Assembly (NCBI GenBank): GCA_947037025.1
Contig: CAMQSU010000001.1
Location: forward strand, 47,522 to 111,521
Length of the DNA stretch: 64,000 nt
Source of the DNA: an uncultured Clostridia bacterium
Lineage (GTDB): Bacteria; Bacillota; Clostridia; Christensenellales; UBA3700
Direction: 5' to 3'
The notes beneath the pieces are model-generated. The model saw only the letters and a program-made list of their open reading frames with translations, was not told where the DNA came from and ran no database searches. The translations under genes and the position numbers were made by a program. Positions 53,601-63,200 of this stretch are shown in pieces (position 1 is the first letter of the stretch; each line of letters begins with the position of its first letter).

Positions 53601-54170
53601 AATATCTGCATAGTCTATCATGTCGATTTTAGCGATCTCGTGAGAAGTCCTAAATCCATCAAAGAAATGAAGGAAAGGAACTTTAGCTTTAAGTGTTGCA
53701 AGGTGAGCTACTAGACCTAAGTCCATACTCTCCTGTACGCTGCTTGATGCTAGCATTGCAAAGCCAGTTTGGCGACACGCCATAACATCAGAGTGATCTC
53801 CGAATATGCTAAGAGCATGGTATGCAAGTGATCTTGCCGACACATGGAACACGCATGGAAGAAGCTCTCCGGCTATCTTATACATGTTAGGGATCATAAG
53901 TAAAAGTCCTTGTGAGGCAGTAAAAGTTGTTGTTAAGGCACCCGCTGATAAAGCTCCGTGCATAGCGCCACTTGCGCCGCCCTCAGATTGCAGTTCCGAT
54001 ATTTTTGGAATTGCTCCAAATATGTTTAATCTGCCCTGAGTAGTCCACTCGTCGCACGATTCTGCCATTGGCGTAGAAGGTGTGATAGGGTAGATTGCCG
54101 ATACTTCGCTCATAGCATATGCTACGTGTGCTGCGGCAGTGTTGCCATCAATAGTGAGTTTCTTTGTCAT
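50640..54170 (-). CDS. nifJ: Pyruvate:ferredoxin (flavodoxin) oxidoreductase
   Basis: Splits pyruvate to acetyl-CoA and CO2 and reduces ferredoxin, the central step of clostridial fermentation and the electron source for hydrogenase. The 1176-aa single chain has domains I-II at the start (AAHVAYAMSEVSAIYPITPSTPM binds pyruvate/TPP), then a domain with 4Fe-4S motifs CIQCTQCSLVCP (near 687) and CTGCGSCINVCP (near 747). The TPP/Mg domain follows (GCSSIYGGSAPTCPY near 835, then GGDGWAYDIGFGG). All cluster cysteines are present. Length matches homodimeric PFOR (1150-1200 aa). AAAGGAGAAC precedes the ATG. The leader holds two inverted repeats. Confidence 0.98.
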   Translation of the reverse strand: MTKKLTIDGNTAAAHVAYAMSEVSAIYPITPSTPMAESCDEWTTQGRLNIFGAIPKISELQSEGGASGAMHGALSAGALTTTFTASQGLLLMIPNMYKIAGELLPCVFHVSARSLAYHALSIFGDHSDVMACRQTGFAMLASSSVQESMDLGLVAHLATLKAKVPFLHFFDGFRTSHEIAKIDMIDYADIAKIVDYDAIRDFKSRALNPEHPIQKGTAQNPDIYFQNREACNKFYDATPAIVQECMNDVASITGRQYHLADYYGAEDATKVIVIMCSGAETVHETIDYLLAKDEKVGVIKVRLYRPFPSKEFIDCIPATCKNLTVLDRTKESGAVGDPLYQDVVTVLAEGKVKNINVYSGRYGLGSKEFTPSMVKAVYDNMARGKKNHFTVGIDDDVTNTSLVVKGKIDSAPAGSIRCKFYGLGADGTVGANKNSIKIIGNYTDKYAQGYFAYDSKKSGGITISHLRFGDSPIRSAYLIDSSDFVACHNPSYITKYDMISSLRDGGTFLLNCNWTAKQLDRELTRDIKRYIAKHNIQLYTIDAVKLAGSIGLGGRINTVMQSAFFKLCDVLPYDKSSKYMKEYIEKTFGRKGPEVVEKNCKAVDIAVSGLNKIEIPSSWAKCNSGASCDSITDDVYFNSVIAPILAQQGDTLKVSAFTADGSVPTDTTKFEKRGIAITIPEWQVDNCIQCTQCSLVCPHACIRPILQTEDKLTGAPKSFETKPATGFKEYKFRMQISPLDCTGCGSCINVCPAPKKALVAKTLDSQKDVQGANWDYSLTLGKTDATFNKNSIKGSQFMKPYFEFSGACAGCGETPYVKLVTQLFGDNMIISNATGCSSIYGGSAPTCPYSKDSDGRGPSWANSLFEDNAEYGYGMNVAYMTRRLKMKDNAIALVVLGYHNEQLEKWLSSYADKAANRADSDALSAVIDDLVSKAKDSKIKALLTDIRDNKDCLSKKCIWIIGGDGWAYDIGFGGLDHVIASGEDINILVLDTEVYSNTGGQASKSSPTGAIAKFAAGGKLTKKKDLGMMAMSYGYVYTAQISMGANMNQTVKAISEAEAYDGPSIVIAYSPCISHGINMSNTQLEMKKAVECGYWQLYRYNPELVDSGKNPFILDSREPKQEEYKKFLLSEMRYKSLTAIAPDAADKLYSKNEKDSMDRYANYKRLSEYKPEGGTE

Positions 54171-54263
54171 AATGTTCTCCTTTTTTTCTTATGACTATCA
54201 GGTTGTTGATAGCCAAAAGATCAGTGCTTGTGTGTGTGTTGCATTTCCATGTATTTATATAAT

Positions 54264-54278
54264 CGCCTATAATAGGTG
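54264..54278. promoter_or_regulatory. Imperfect palindrome upstream of the PFOR gene
   Basis: CGCCTAT-A-ATAGGTG: 7-bp arms with one mismatch. A TATTATA-like -10 sits inside it on the minus strand. Candidate repressor site; it does not match the Rex consensus. Confidence 0.35.
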
Positions 54279-54418
54279 ATATTATGCGGAAAACACTATA
54301 AAAGAAGGATTTATTTAGCAATTTACCAAATTACTAATAAAAACTACTTAAAAAATGCTATTACGCAATTAATGGATTAAATTATGTAGCTAACAATATG
54401 ATAGCTGCTGATATGATT

Positions 54419-56707
54419 TTATTTTTTAGCTGTATGCACCTTTACTTCCTCTATTTTGCCATTTGTTTTAACAGTAGCGCAAGTTTTAGTAGGGTGAGTA
54501 ATGGTATATGATACAAGGCGATTAGCGAACCACTCAATGTCTACGCTATATCCGCCGCGAGTTACAAGACCTCTAACTTTACCTTTGTAAAATGATTTAG
54601 GAAGAGCAGGAAGTATCTCAATAAAACCGTCATGGCTTTGCACTAATAACTCGGCAATAGCAGCAGTCACGCCAAAGTTGCCATCAATCTGAAAAGGTGG
54701 GTGCGCGCATAGCATAGAAGGATAAGTGCCGCCACGAAAGCTTTTGCGAGAGCTATCAGCTTTTACATATCTAAGCTGTTTCATTATCGCTTTGTAAGCA
54801 TTGTCCCCGTCATGTAATCTTGCAAAAACATTAGTTTTCCAAGCAATCGACCATCCTGTACCATTTATACCGCGACGCTTTAATGATTTTGCGCAAGCTT
54901 TCATAAGTTCAGGAGATTTTGTTGTTGTCCATTGGTCGGAAGGGTAGCAGCCATATAAATGTGAAATATGTCTGTGGTGCATTCTTGTTTCTGAATAATT
55001 ATCAGCCCACTCCATAATTCTGCCCGTTCTTGTCAATCCAACACTGCTAAGCAGAGGTATGGCTTTTTTGATTGAATCAATAATTCCATCACTATCAGTA
55101 TAGCTTAAAATGTCGCTACAAGCAACTATATTTTCAAAGAGTTCCTTAATAATTGTCATATCCATAGTGCTAGCACGATTGACAGAGTGCGTGCTTTTTT
55201 TGCAAAATGAATTTTCCGGAGATACTGAAGGTGAACAAATAAGGTTGCCTAAACTATCTTCGTGAAGGTAATCGATATAAAATCTTGCAGCATCTACCAT
55301 GATTTCATAGTTATCACTTAAAAATGATAAATCATCAGTGAAAAGGTAATGCTCATATATGTGCCTACAAAGCCAGCCTGCGCTGCCGATAAATAGTCCA
55401 TAACTTACACTGTTGACGGTCGAATCCTTGCCGACAGGGTTACTCATTCCCCAACCGTCAGAGTTGTGACCGCAAGTCCAACCAGACATTCCGAAAGTTT
55501 CAGCTGCTGTCTTTTTGCCGTTCTTGTATATTTTTTTTATCAAATCTATCATTGGCAAATGGCATTCTGTAAGTCCAACTATTAGTGTCGGCCAGTAGTT
55601 CATTTGCGTGTTAATATTGAGTGTATAATTGCTAGACCACGGCGGACATAATGTATCATTCCAAATCCCTTGCAAATTGCTTGCATAAGTGTCACGCCTT
55701 GAGCTTGAGATAGTTAAGTATCTTCCGTAGTTGAATAAAATTGTAATCAATTTGTTGTTTTTATATTTTCTATTATGTTTAAGTAGATCAGCAGTCATAG
55801 CATTGACCTCATCTCCGCCAATCTCAAGAAAACATCTATTGTATAATTGAGAATAGTCGTCAGCGTGCCTTTCTACCACTTTGCTATAAGGCTTTGATAT
55901 TACAGCATTTAGTTTTTTATCCGCTGCAGCAACTAAATCTCGTGCCTTTAAAGTTTGCACTTCCGTTGTCATTACAACTTGATAGCTTGTACAGTCTTTA
56001 ATAGTTACTATATTGCCTTCAATACTAATTTTGCCATCGCTGACTATAATGCATTTAGAAAGCCACGTTTTAACCGGCGCACCAGTATTATATTGAGTCG
56101 GATTTTCGCATTTGTGATATTCGGGCAAATTAATATCCGGAGCGATTCCTGATAATGATAACACTACTGATTCATCTTGCGTATAAAGTCCTAGTGATGA
56201 TTGCAATTTGCTAGACATCGTGAAAGTAAAGTCAGTTGGAGTAGGGCAAGTTGTCACTGCCACGTAACAGCCAGCCGGCGCAGATACAAAGCTTTCTGTT
56301 AAAAACTCACCAACGGGAGAGTTGTAGCTGACAGTTTGTATTCCGCGTGCCATGTTAAGAGAGCGATTGTAGCCTTGCACATTTTTGATATTGCTAGTAA
56401 CTAATAAGTCACCAAGTGGCAAAAATGATTCCGACCATCCGCCAAGAATATTCTGCTGTATAAGCGTTTCTGCAGTGTCAAAGTTTTCCTCTGTGATTGC
56501 TTCACGAATTGCCTCAAGTGACCCGCCTTTATCAGGATTATTTTTGCTCGCATTAGTGCCTGACCAAAGTCTATCATCATTGATAGAGATAGTATTACTT
56601 GAAACATCTCCATAGTCCATAACTCCGATATTACCATTCCCTAAAGGATAGCATTCTGCCCAAGATTTAGCGGGTGTATTGCTTTTTAATAAGTCTTCGT
56701 ATCTCAT
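54419..56707 (-). CDS. Glycoside hydrolase family 95 (alpha-L-fucosidase type)
   Basis: Predicted to remove alpha-linked fucose (or galactose, in some members) from glycans. The 762-aa protein has the GH95 start PLGNGNIGVMDYGDVSSNTI and DDRLWSG. The catalytic (alpha/alpha)6 barrel carries INTQMNYWPT (near 366-373), WTCGHNSDGWG and CSPSVSPENSF, where E498 corresponds to the general acid. The C-terminal LPALP and RGGYSVDIEW segments are typical. No signal peptide is seen, so it acts inside the cell on imported oligosaccharides. AGGAGC precedes the ATG. No transporter or fucose-pathway gene is adjacent; MalQ is divergent. Confidence 0.93.
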   Translation of the reverse strand: MRYEDLLKSNTPAKSWAECYPLGNGNIGVMDYGDVSSNTISINDDRLWSGTNASKNNPDKGGSLEAIREAITEENFDTAETLIQQNILGGWSESFLPLGDLLVTSNIKNVQGYNRSLNMARGIQTVSYNSPVGEFLTESFVSAPAGCYVAVTTCPTPTDFTFTMSSKLQSSLGLYTQDESVVLSLSGIAPDINLPEYHKCENPTQYNTGAPVKTWLSKCIIVSDGKISIEGNIVTIKDCTSYQVVMTTEVQTLKARDLVAAADKKLNAVISKPYSKVVERHADDYSQLYNRCFLEIGGDEVNAMTADLLKHNRKYKNNKLITILFNYGRYLTISSSRRDTYASNLQGIWNDTLCPPWSSNYTLNINTQMNYWPTLIVGLTECHLPMIDLIKKIYKNGKKTAAETFGMSGWTCGHNSDGWGMSNPVGKDSTVNSVSYGLFIGSAGWLCRHIYEHYLFTDDLSFLSDNYEIMVDAARFYIDYLHEDSLGNLICSPSVSPENSFCKKSTHSVNRASTMDMTIIKELFENIVACSDILSYTDSDGIIDSIKKAIPLLSSVGLTRTGRIMEWADNYSETRMHHRHISHLYGCYPSDQWTTTKSPELMKACAKSLKRRGINGTGWSIAWKTNVFARLHDGDNAYKAIMKQLRYVKADSSRKSFRGGTYPSMLCAHPPFQIDGNFGVTAAIAELLVQSHDGFIEILPALPKSFYKGKVRGLVTRGGYSVDIEWFANRLVSYTITHPTKTCATVKTNGKIEEVKVHTAKK

Positions 56708-57393
56708 AGTGCTCCTTGTTATTTTTTGTTATTATTTGTGCAGCTATTTGCAAATAAAAAAATTAACTTTTGTCAGGTATTTTAATATTTGAATAGTTAG
56801 ATTTTATATTATGTATTATCTCGCTTTTATTGCAGCTACAATTTGCAATAATTAAACAAATAAATTATAGTTAATACTAGCTATTTGCAATAAACTTAAT
56901 ACATGCAGCAAACATAATAATTTGACTACGCTTTTACTTAGCTTGTGCGTGCATGCTTGCATAATATTTTCAGCAAGTTGCAAGGCAGGCTAATAAGCAG
57001 GCTAACATTGCACAACTTGCAGCTAATAGTATGTGATTGAATTGCTTTGCTGAAATTAAATTGCAATTGTCTATTCACATTATATGATACCATATTTCGG
57101 GAAAGTTTTCAATAGATAAGCAAACAATTTATTTATATTTTTTTGCAAGCGAGTAATTTGCAAGAATATTTATATGAAAATTTTATTAAACAATAATTAT
57201 TAACATATAATATTGACCTATTTTCATTTTGCTATTGATTTTTGCATAAATATAATGTATAATAAATATATTATGCAACAGAAATGTAATGATAAAGATT
57301 ATGAAGATTATCAATATTATGAGTGATAATTATTCTTAAATCATCATTATATTTCGCGAAGTTATGTCATATAAAAAATCGGGGGATTATTTT
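56708..57393. other. Intergenic region between divergent GH95 and malQ genes
   Basis: About 690 bp, AT-rich, with no credible gene. It holds an 8-bp inverted repeat GCAAGTTG / CAACTTGC (56973-56980 and 57013-57020) enclosing two copies of GCAGGCTAA. Promoters for both neighbours must lie here, but none is clear-cut. Confidence 0.6.
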
Positions 57394-58902
57394 ATGAGAA
57401 GTAGTGGAGTTTTATTAAATGTTTCAAGCCTATATAGTGACTTTGGAATAGGTGGGTTTGGTAGTGAGCTTAATGACCTAGCAGACTTTATTTGCCAAGG
57501 TGATTTAAGGTGGTGGCAAGTACTGCCAATTACAACTATTGGCAAAGGAAATTCGCCATATTCTGGCGTGTCAGCTTTTGCAGGAAATTACTTGTATATT
57601 GATCCTATAAAGTTACTTGAAAAAGGATACATTAATCAGCAAGAATGTGACGATGCAAAGTATCACGGAAGTCCGTATACAGTTGATTATGCAGCAGTAA
57701 GTGTGCTGAAAAAAAGAGTGTTAAAATGTGCGTTTCAAACAATCGCAAAAACTAACGCTGCAATTTTAATTCAGTATCTAGCTGACAATAGATCATGGTT
57801 GCTTGACTACTCATTATTTATGGTGCTAACTGATATGCATGAGGGTAAGCCTTGGTATGAGTGGCCGGATGAATATAAGAGTCCAAAGCGTGGATTAATA
57901 TCTAAGCTTTTAAGTGATTTAGATGTTGAAATAGGCTACTATGTTTGCGAGCAATTTCTGTTTGCGCAGCAGTGGGCGGAAGGTAAGGAGATGCTTAATA
58001 AGCGAGGTATAGGAGTTATTGGCGATATGCCAATTTATGTATCAAGAAACAGCGCAGATGTATGGGCAAATCCGGAATTATTTTTGCTTGACGCTGATCT
58101 AAATCCTACTAAAGTAGCGGGCGTTCCACCTGATTATTTTGCAAAAGATGGTCAATTGTGGGGCAATCCAATTTATAATTATTCAGTGATGAAAAAGGAT
58201 AAATACTCATGGTTTGTAGCTAGAATAGGCAGAATGTTGCAACTGTATGATAAGTTAAGGATTGATCATTTTAGAGCATTTGACAGGTATTGGTCAGTTC
58301 CGTTTGAGGCTGAAACTGCACGAGAAGGAGAGTGGGTTAATGGCGTTGGGATTGATTTATTCAACGTGATTAAAGAGAAGTTTCCTAATGCGGATATCAT
58401 AGCGGAGGACTTAGGTATCATTGACGATGGTGTAACTACACTGCGTAGAAAAGCAGGTTTTCCGGGAATGAGAGTAATGCAGTTTTCGCTTGGTGGAAGC
58501 ATTAATAGTGTTCATAGTCCGCATATGTACGAAAGGGATAGTGTGGTTTACACAGGTACTCATGATAATGACACTACGTATAGTTGGCTGATGAGTTTAA
58601 GTCATGATGAAATGGCGAAAATAAGTGATTATATCGGCGAGTTTGGCGATATTGAAGGCGGAGAGAATAGCAAGCATATCTGGTCAGTTATAAGAATATT
58701 GATGATTAGTGCCGCTGATACTGTTATTATACCTTTCCAAGACTTAGTAGGCTGGGGGACTGATACAAGAATGAACACTCCGGGAGTTGCAGAAGGCAAC
58801 TGGGTTGTCAGGATTACTCAGGATTCTATGCGTGCAGTAAGGCTTGATAAATTAAGACGATATAATTATATCTCTGGTAGAGTTGAGGGTGCTCCGTATT
58901 AG
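57394..58902 (+). CDS. malQ: 4-alpha-glucanotransferase (amylomaltase)
   Basis: Moves alpha-1,4-glucan chains between maltodextrins in the cytoplasm, releasing glucose. The 502-aa GH77 protein has the start RSSGVLLNVSSLYSDFGIGGFG, the catalytic nucleophile aspartate in RIDHFRAF, the acid/base glutamate in IIAEDLG and the transition-state aspartate in GTHDNDTT. The start is ATG 57394 because GGGGGA lies 8 nt before it; the ATG at 57364 has no ribosome site and family alignment begins at MRSSG. Its products can enter glycolysis through the phosphoglucomutase at 11974. The PPTase gene follows 60 bp later but has its own promoter. Confidence 0.96.
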   Translation: MRSSGVLLNVSSLYSDFGIGGFGSELNDLADFICQGDLRWWQVLPITTIGKGNSPYSGVSAFAGNYLYIDPIKLLEKGYINQQECDDAKYHGSPYTVDYAAVSVLKKRVLKCAFQTIAKTNAAILIQYLADNRSWLLDYSLFMVLTDMHEGKPWYEWPDEYKSPKRGLISKLLSDLDVEIGYYVCEQFLFAQQWAEGKEMLNKRGIGVIGDMPIYVSRNSADVWANPELFLLDADLNPTKVAGVPPDYFAKDGQLWGNPIYNYSVMKKDKYSWFVARIGRMLQLYDKLRIDHFRAFDRYWSVPFEAETAREGEWVNGVGIDLFNVIKEKFPNADIIAEDLGIIDDGVTTLRRKAGFPGMRVMQFSLGGSINSVHSPHMYERDSVVYTGTHDNDTTYSWLMSLSHDEMAKISDYIGEFGDIEGGENSKHIWSVIRILMISAADTVIIPFQDLVGWGTDTRMNTPGVAEGNWVVRITQDSMRAVRLDKLRRYNYISGRVEGAPY

Positions 58903-58927
58903 TTTTTGATAAAATTAATTATTATCC

Positions 58928-58956
58928 TTGCAATTTATCTTAAATTAGGTTATAAT
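58928..58956 (+). promoter_or_regulatory. Promoter for the PPTase gene (leaderless)
   Basis: TTGCAA (58928-58933), 17-bp spacer, TATAAT (58951-58956). The predicted RNA start falls on the ATG at 58963. Confidence 0.65.
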
Positions 58957-58962
58957 ATTTGT

Positions 58963-59415
58963 ATGAATATATACACTTATAGAAATTACGATAAAAATAG
59001 CATTAATTACGCGAAGTTTTGTGTCAATCATTACTTAGGTAGAAGTGCTAATATAGCATTCTATGGGCATGGTAAACCTTATGTAGCAAATGAGGATGTT
59101 TACATTTCAGTATCTCATACTGGCAGCGATCTTGTAATAGCAATATCTACAAGCGAAGTCGGTATTGATATAGAATATATGCGATCAAGACATTTTGACA
59201 GTATAGCAAAACGTATGTTTGCAGATAAGGAAATCAAAACAATAACCGATTTTTATTCAGAATGGACAAAGTATGAATCAAAGTTTAAGCATGGTGGAAG
59301 TGACGGAGTTTATCAGTCATTCGATATATTTGCAGATACAATGTTGACAGTTTATAGCAGTGATGAGGAGTATATTTTTATTCAGCTAGAGCCGCTTATT
59401 AATAAAGTGAAGTAA
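58963..59415 (+). CDS. Compact Sfp-type 4'-phosphopantetheinyl transferase
   Basis: Attaches the phosphopantetheine arm to carrier proteins. Both PPTase motifs are present in the Sfp arrangement: VGIDIEYM (66-73, with D69 and E71 as Mg ligands) and WTKYESKFK (101-109, with E105). Upstream, YISVSHTGS matches the conserved SHS/T segment. At 150 aa it is much shorter than Sfp (about 225 aa), lacking most of the first half-domain, yet the active-site residues are complete. The ACP gene follows 81 bp later, an obvious substrate. Start ATG 58963 lies 7 nt after the -10 with no ribosome site, so it is probably leaderless. Confidence 0.85.
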   Translation: MNIYTYRNYDKNSINYAKFCVNHYLGRSANIAFYGHGKPYVANEDVYISVSHTGSDLVIAISTSEVGIDIEYMRSRHFDSIAKRMFADKEIKTITDFYSEWTKYESKFKHGGSDGVYQSFDIFADTMLTVYSSDEEYIFIQLEPLINKVK

Positions 59416-59496
59416 ATTAAAATACAGTAATAATTTAGCAAATAATATTAATGTTATATTATATTATAATATTAATCTATTAAAGAAGGAGAAATT

Positions 59497-59727
59497 ATGG
59501 TTTTAGAAAAAGTTATAGCAGCTTTATGCGAGCAGTTAGATATGGATAAAGATAGCATCAATGCAGGTACTAAGCTTAGCGAGGATTTGAGTTTGGACTC
59601 TATAGACAAGGCGGAGCTTGTGACAAGTCTTGAAGATGAGTTTGATATTGTGGTTGATTATGAAACTGCTTTAACAGTTAGTACTGTTGGAGATATCGCA
59701 GCGCAAATCGAAAAAGCGATGAAATAA
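59497..59727 (+). CDS. acpP: Acyl carrier protein
   Basis: A 76-aa acidic four-helix carrier protein. The phosphopantetheine attachment site is S35 in LSLDSIDKAEL, a normal DSL/DSI-type motif. The KLSEDLSLDS lead-in and the C-terminal VGDIAAQIEKAM are typical of fatty-acid ACPs. A GAAGGAG site precedes the ATG. It follows the PPTase gene, and no fatty-acid or polyketide synthase genes are in the window, so whether it serves housekeeping fatty-acid synthesis or a special pathway is open. A strong terminator follows. Confidence 0.93.
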   Translation: MVLEKVIAALCEQLDMDKDSINAGTKLSEDLSLDSIDKAELVTSLEDEFDIVVDYETALTVSTVGDIAAQIEKAMK

Positions 59728-59836
59728 CATATATTACTAAAAAAATACTTAAATTTAATCACTTATAATGATATAGTATAATTATATTAATATCGCTATC
59801 TAGTGTTAATGTCAAAATATAATATCATAAACAATT

Positions 59837-59870
59837 AGCCCTTTTGCAAGTTGCAAAGGGGCTTTTTTTT
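59837..59870 (+). terminator. Terminator after acpP
   Basis: AGCCCTTTTGC / GCAAAGGGGCT stem followed by eight T. Confidence 0.92.
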
Positions 59871-60203
59871 GTGCAATATAACCAATTATATGAGTAACTT
59901 GCTGCTATTGTCAGTAATATACACCACGCAATTTTTTAAGATTTGGTTTAGGTGGCATGCGTAATTTGCATGAATTCACTATGAACGCATCGTTAATATT
60001 ATTTATTTTTCGAGATAGTATGTAAATGTTATGCGATTATATTGCAAATTACTTTACAGGCTGATTACAGGAAAGTTTAATCATGCATATTATTCCGCAC
60101 ATTGATACAATTGTCGACAACTAAGCAAATAAAATGAGCTATATTTTTCGCAATAATCGATTAAAAGTGCAATAATTGTATAAAATGGACATATTTTTCT
60201 AGG

Positions 60204-60233
60204 TTGACATAGTATATATTATAGTGATAGACT
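60204..60233 (+). promoter_or_regulatory. Possible promoter for the surface protein
   Basis: A perfect TTGACA (60204-60209) with an 18-bp spacer and a weak TAGACT (60228-60233). The -10 is uncertain. Confidence 0.45.
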
Positions 60234-60263
60234 TAATATGTTAATACATGAGGAGATTGTTGA

Positions 60264-63200
60264 ATGAAGAATTTTTTTCGGAAGAGTAATAATGCAAAAT
60301 ATATGTTGGTGCTTATTACTTCAATTATTTTTACCACAATGGTGGTATTATCAGCGTCATATTATACAGGCGTAAATAAATCAAAATTTCAAGGAGGCTT
60401 GTCTGAAACCGCAGATGAGTCACTTATCGGCACGCCGATTTCAAATTCTGCTGAGTTAAAGGCATGGCTGAAAGGAGTTTCGGCTATTGATATCATGACA
60501 GGCACTACCGATAGCGTAGTTGAGGAAGTTATTAGCGGCGTTGGATATGTTAAAAATGCAGTAGGTGCTACGGAGTTGGTTAAGACTGATGTATTGTATA
60601 CTAATGCGTATTTAACTGCGGATATTAATCCTTTTAATCATGACTCTAACTACATACTTCATGCAGGTAGACACCTTAACGGTAATGGCAAGACTATTAC
60701 ACTAGTTGCTGACCCACGTATGAATACTGGTAACCTTATGAAAGAAACAGTTTACAATAGCATGGTAATAGGAACTAATGCAACTACTGCTAAGGAAGGT
60801 ATCCGCACAACACCAGAAACTAATATACAGCAAGGTATCCCTAATGCTGTTAGAATTACTTATGGAGTATTTTTATCTATAATAGAGAATACGGCGAGTT
60901 TAACTAATACTAACTTTAATTATACTAGCACTTCAGCAAATATGGCAAAACATGCTTATAATATAGATGCATGGAACAAAACATATAACTTTGGAGTGGT
61001 AGCAGGGCGTAACGAAGGTGTAGTAGATAGTGTCAATGTCAATTTGCAGACTTTATTCAAACAGATTGCAACGATAAAAGGTCAGCCGGGTAACCACATC
61101 ATAAACGGTGGTATTGCAGGCGTAAACACTAACACAATTAGCTATTCAAGAGTTACATTCTCACAGAATGCAGGACTTGAAATTCATAATAAGGATAAAG
61201 ATAGCAGTGGATATGCAGTATCAAGTTCAATTGGCGGCGTTACAGGATTTAATTATGGTGGTAGCCTCTTAAATAACCAAGTAATATTTGAGGATGCAAC
61301 TTACAGCACAAAACTTGGAAAAGCAATTTATACTGAAACTAACAACTCGGCAGGTTGGCCAAACGCAGTAAAGGCAGGGTATGCTTTTTCAGGTGGTGTT
61401 GTTGGAAGAAGTTTAGGTGGCTCTGTTGATGGCGTAATTATAGATGTAAACAAGCCTAGCGTAAATAACATGGAGGCTCATTTAATTGATGCGGCTGGTG
61501 GCGTTTCAGTAGACGCATTATTTGTCGGACAAAACTTAGACTCTAATATATCTAGCTATAAAAGTTTATTCACTGCTTACCCTCAAACGAATATATTCGG
61601 TGTAGGTGGAAATGGCGGTAGTACCAATAATTTTGCTAGAATTACTGGCGCTGATATAAAATTTGATGCTGTTGATCAAACAAAAATCCATGTATCATTA
61701 ATTAATCCTCAACCAGACGATATAATTTGGGCAGTAGGTGAAAATCCTGTGTATAATCTTTTGTCAAATAGCATATTGACGGCTAAAATTGATATTCAAA
61801 CGCATTCAGTTGTGTCATCGGGTAAAGATATAGTGCCTACAATTACGTCTATTCCAGAAAATAGAGTGCTTGAATATGGCGCAATTCATGAGTTTTCGTG
61901 GGTGGGGTCAGTAATGGCAGGTGTTCCAAATTTTGATGAGAAAAACTTGCAAATTGAAGTAGTTTATATTGATAAGCATTATAACGCAATTAAAAAGGCT
62001 GCTGATAGTCGACTTGATGTAGGCGTGTATCAGTTCAACATGCAAGAAAAGCTAGGCGGAATAAAGAATTTTGCATATATCGATGCTGTTAATAGAGTGT
62101 TAGTTTCTCTATCTAAGCTAAATGGTTATATGGAGCGAGAAGTTGTTACTGTAAATCCATATGATACAATTATTACTTATGATCAAGCTGATTACGAGTA
62201 TGTATATGATGGTTCTAATAAATTAAACAGTGTAAAAGCGACTTTTGCTAATGTAGATGGAGTTGTCGTAAATGCTGATTTAACATTGAATAATAGTGAC
62301 AATATAATTAACGCAAGTGATGTTCCATATAATGTTACTGCATATATTAAAGACGAAAATTATTCAGCAAACACGGTAAGTGTTGATGTTAAAATTAATA
62401 AAGCGAAGTATGATATACCTAAAGGAATTAGTTTGTCAGATGTTTTAATGCAATATGACGGAGTAAATCATGGTTTAGATATAGTGTTAGAAAGTTCAAG
62501 TATAGTCGGAACAGATGCAATTCTTGCAAGTTTTGCAGGCGCGGACGGTATCGCACCTAAAGCGGTGTGGACAAATAATAGTATTACGGAAGTCGGATTA
62601 GCTGCAGTTGTTTTTTCAATGGAAACAGTCAGTCCTAATTATGAGGTTATAACATTTGACGCTTTGACCGCGAAATTAACAATCACTGCAAGAGAAGTTT
62701 CTATTGAATGGATTGGGCGTGATTATTCATATACAGGCGTCGATTATGTGAATAATATAATTGCAAAATACCGAGATTGTAATGGAGTTTTAAAAATGAC
62801 AACAGTCACTATTGACTCTCTAGACGGCAAGTTTGCCGAATATAATCCAAATTCAGTGGACGGAAAGTATGAGTTTACTGCTACAATCGAAAATGCAAAC
62901 TATTTAATTATAGAAAACAGTACCATGAGATATGGAATTTTGAAGAAAGAGTTTGATTTAAGCCTAGTTAAATGGAATACATCAAAAAACAACTTTGATT
63001 ATACAAGTTTAGAGGTTAGTCCAAGACTTGCTGTTGAGGGCATCATAATCAACGTAACTTATCAAATTACTGCATTAGAAGGTGTGTTAATTGAAGGAAA
63101 CAAAGCAGTTAATGTAGGCAGATACAATGTTAAAGCAGTAATTGATAAAACTTCTGGGACAATTAATTATATTGGTGAGCTTAAAATAACTGATTATGAG

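Larger units (their letters stand above)
59728..60263. other. 536-bp intergenic region
   Basis: Contains the acpP terminator (59837-59870) and the promoter region of the giant surface protein (TTGACA at 60204). No gene was seen between them. Confidence 0.65.
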
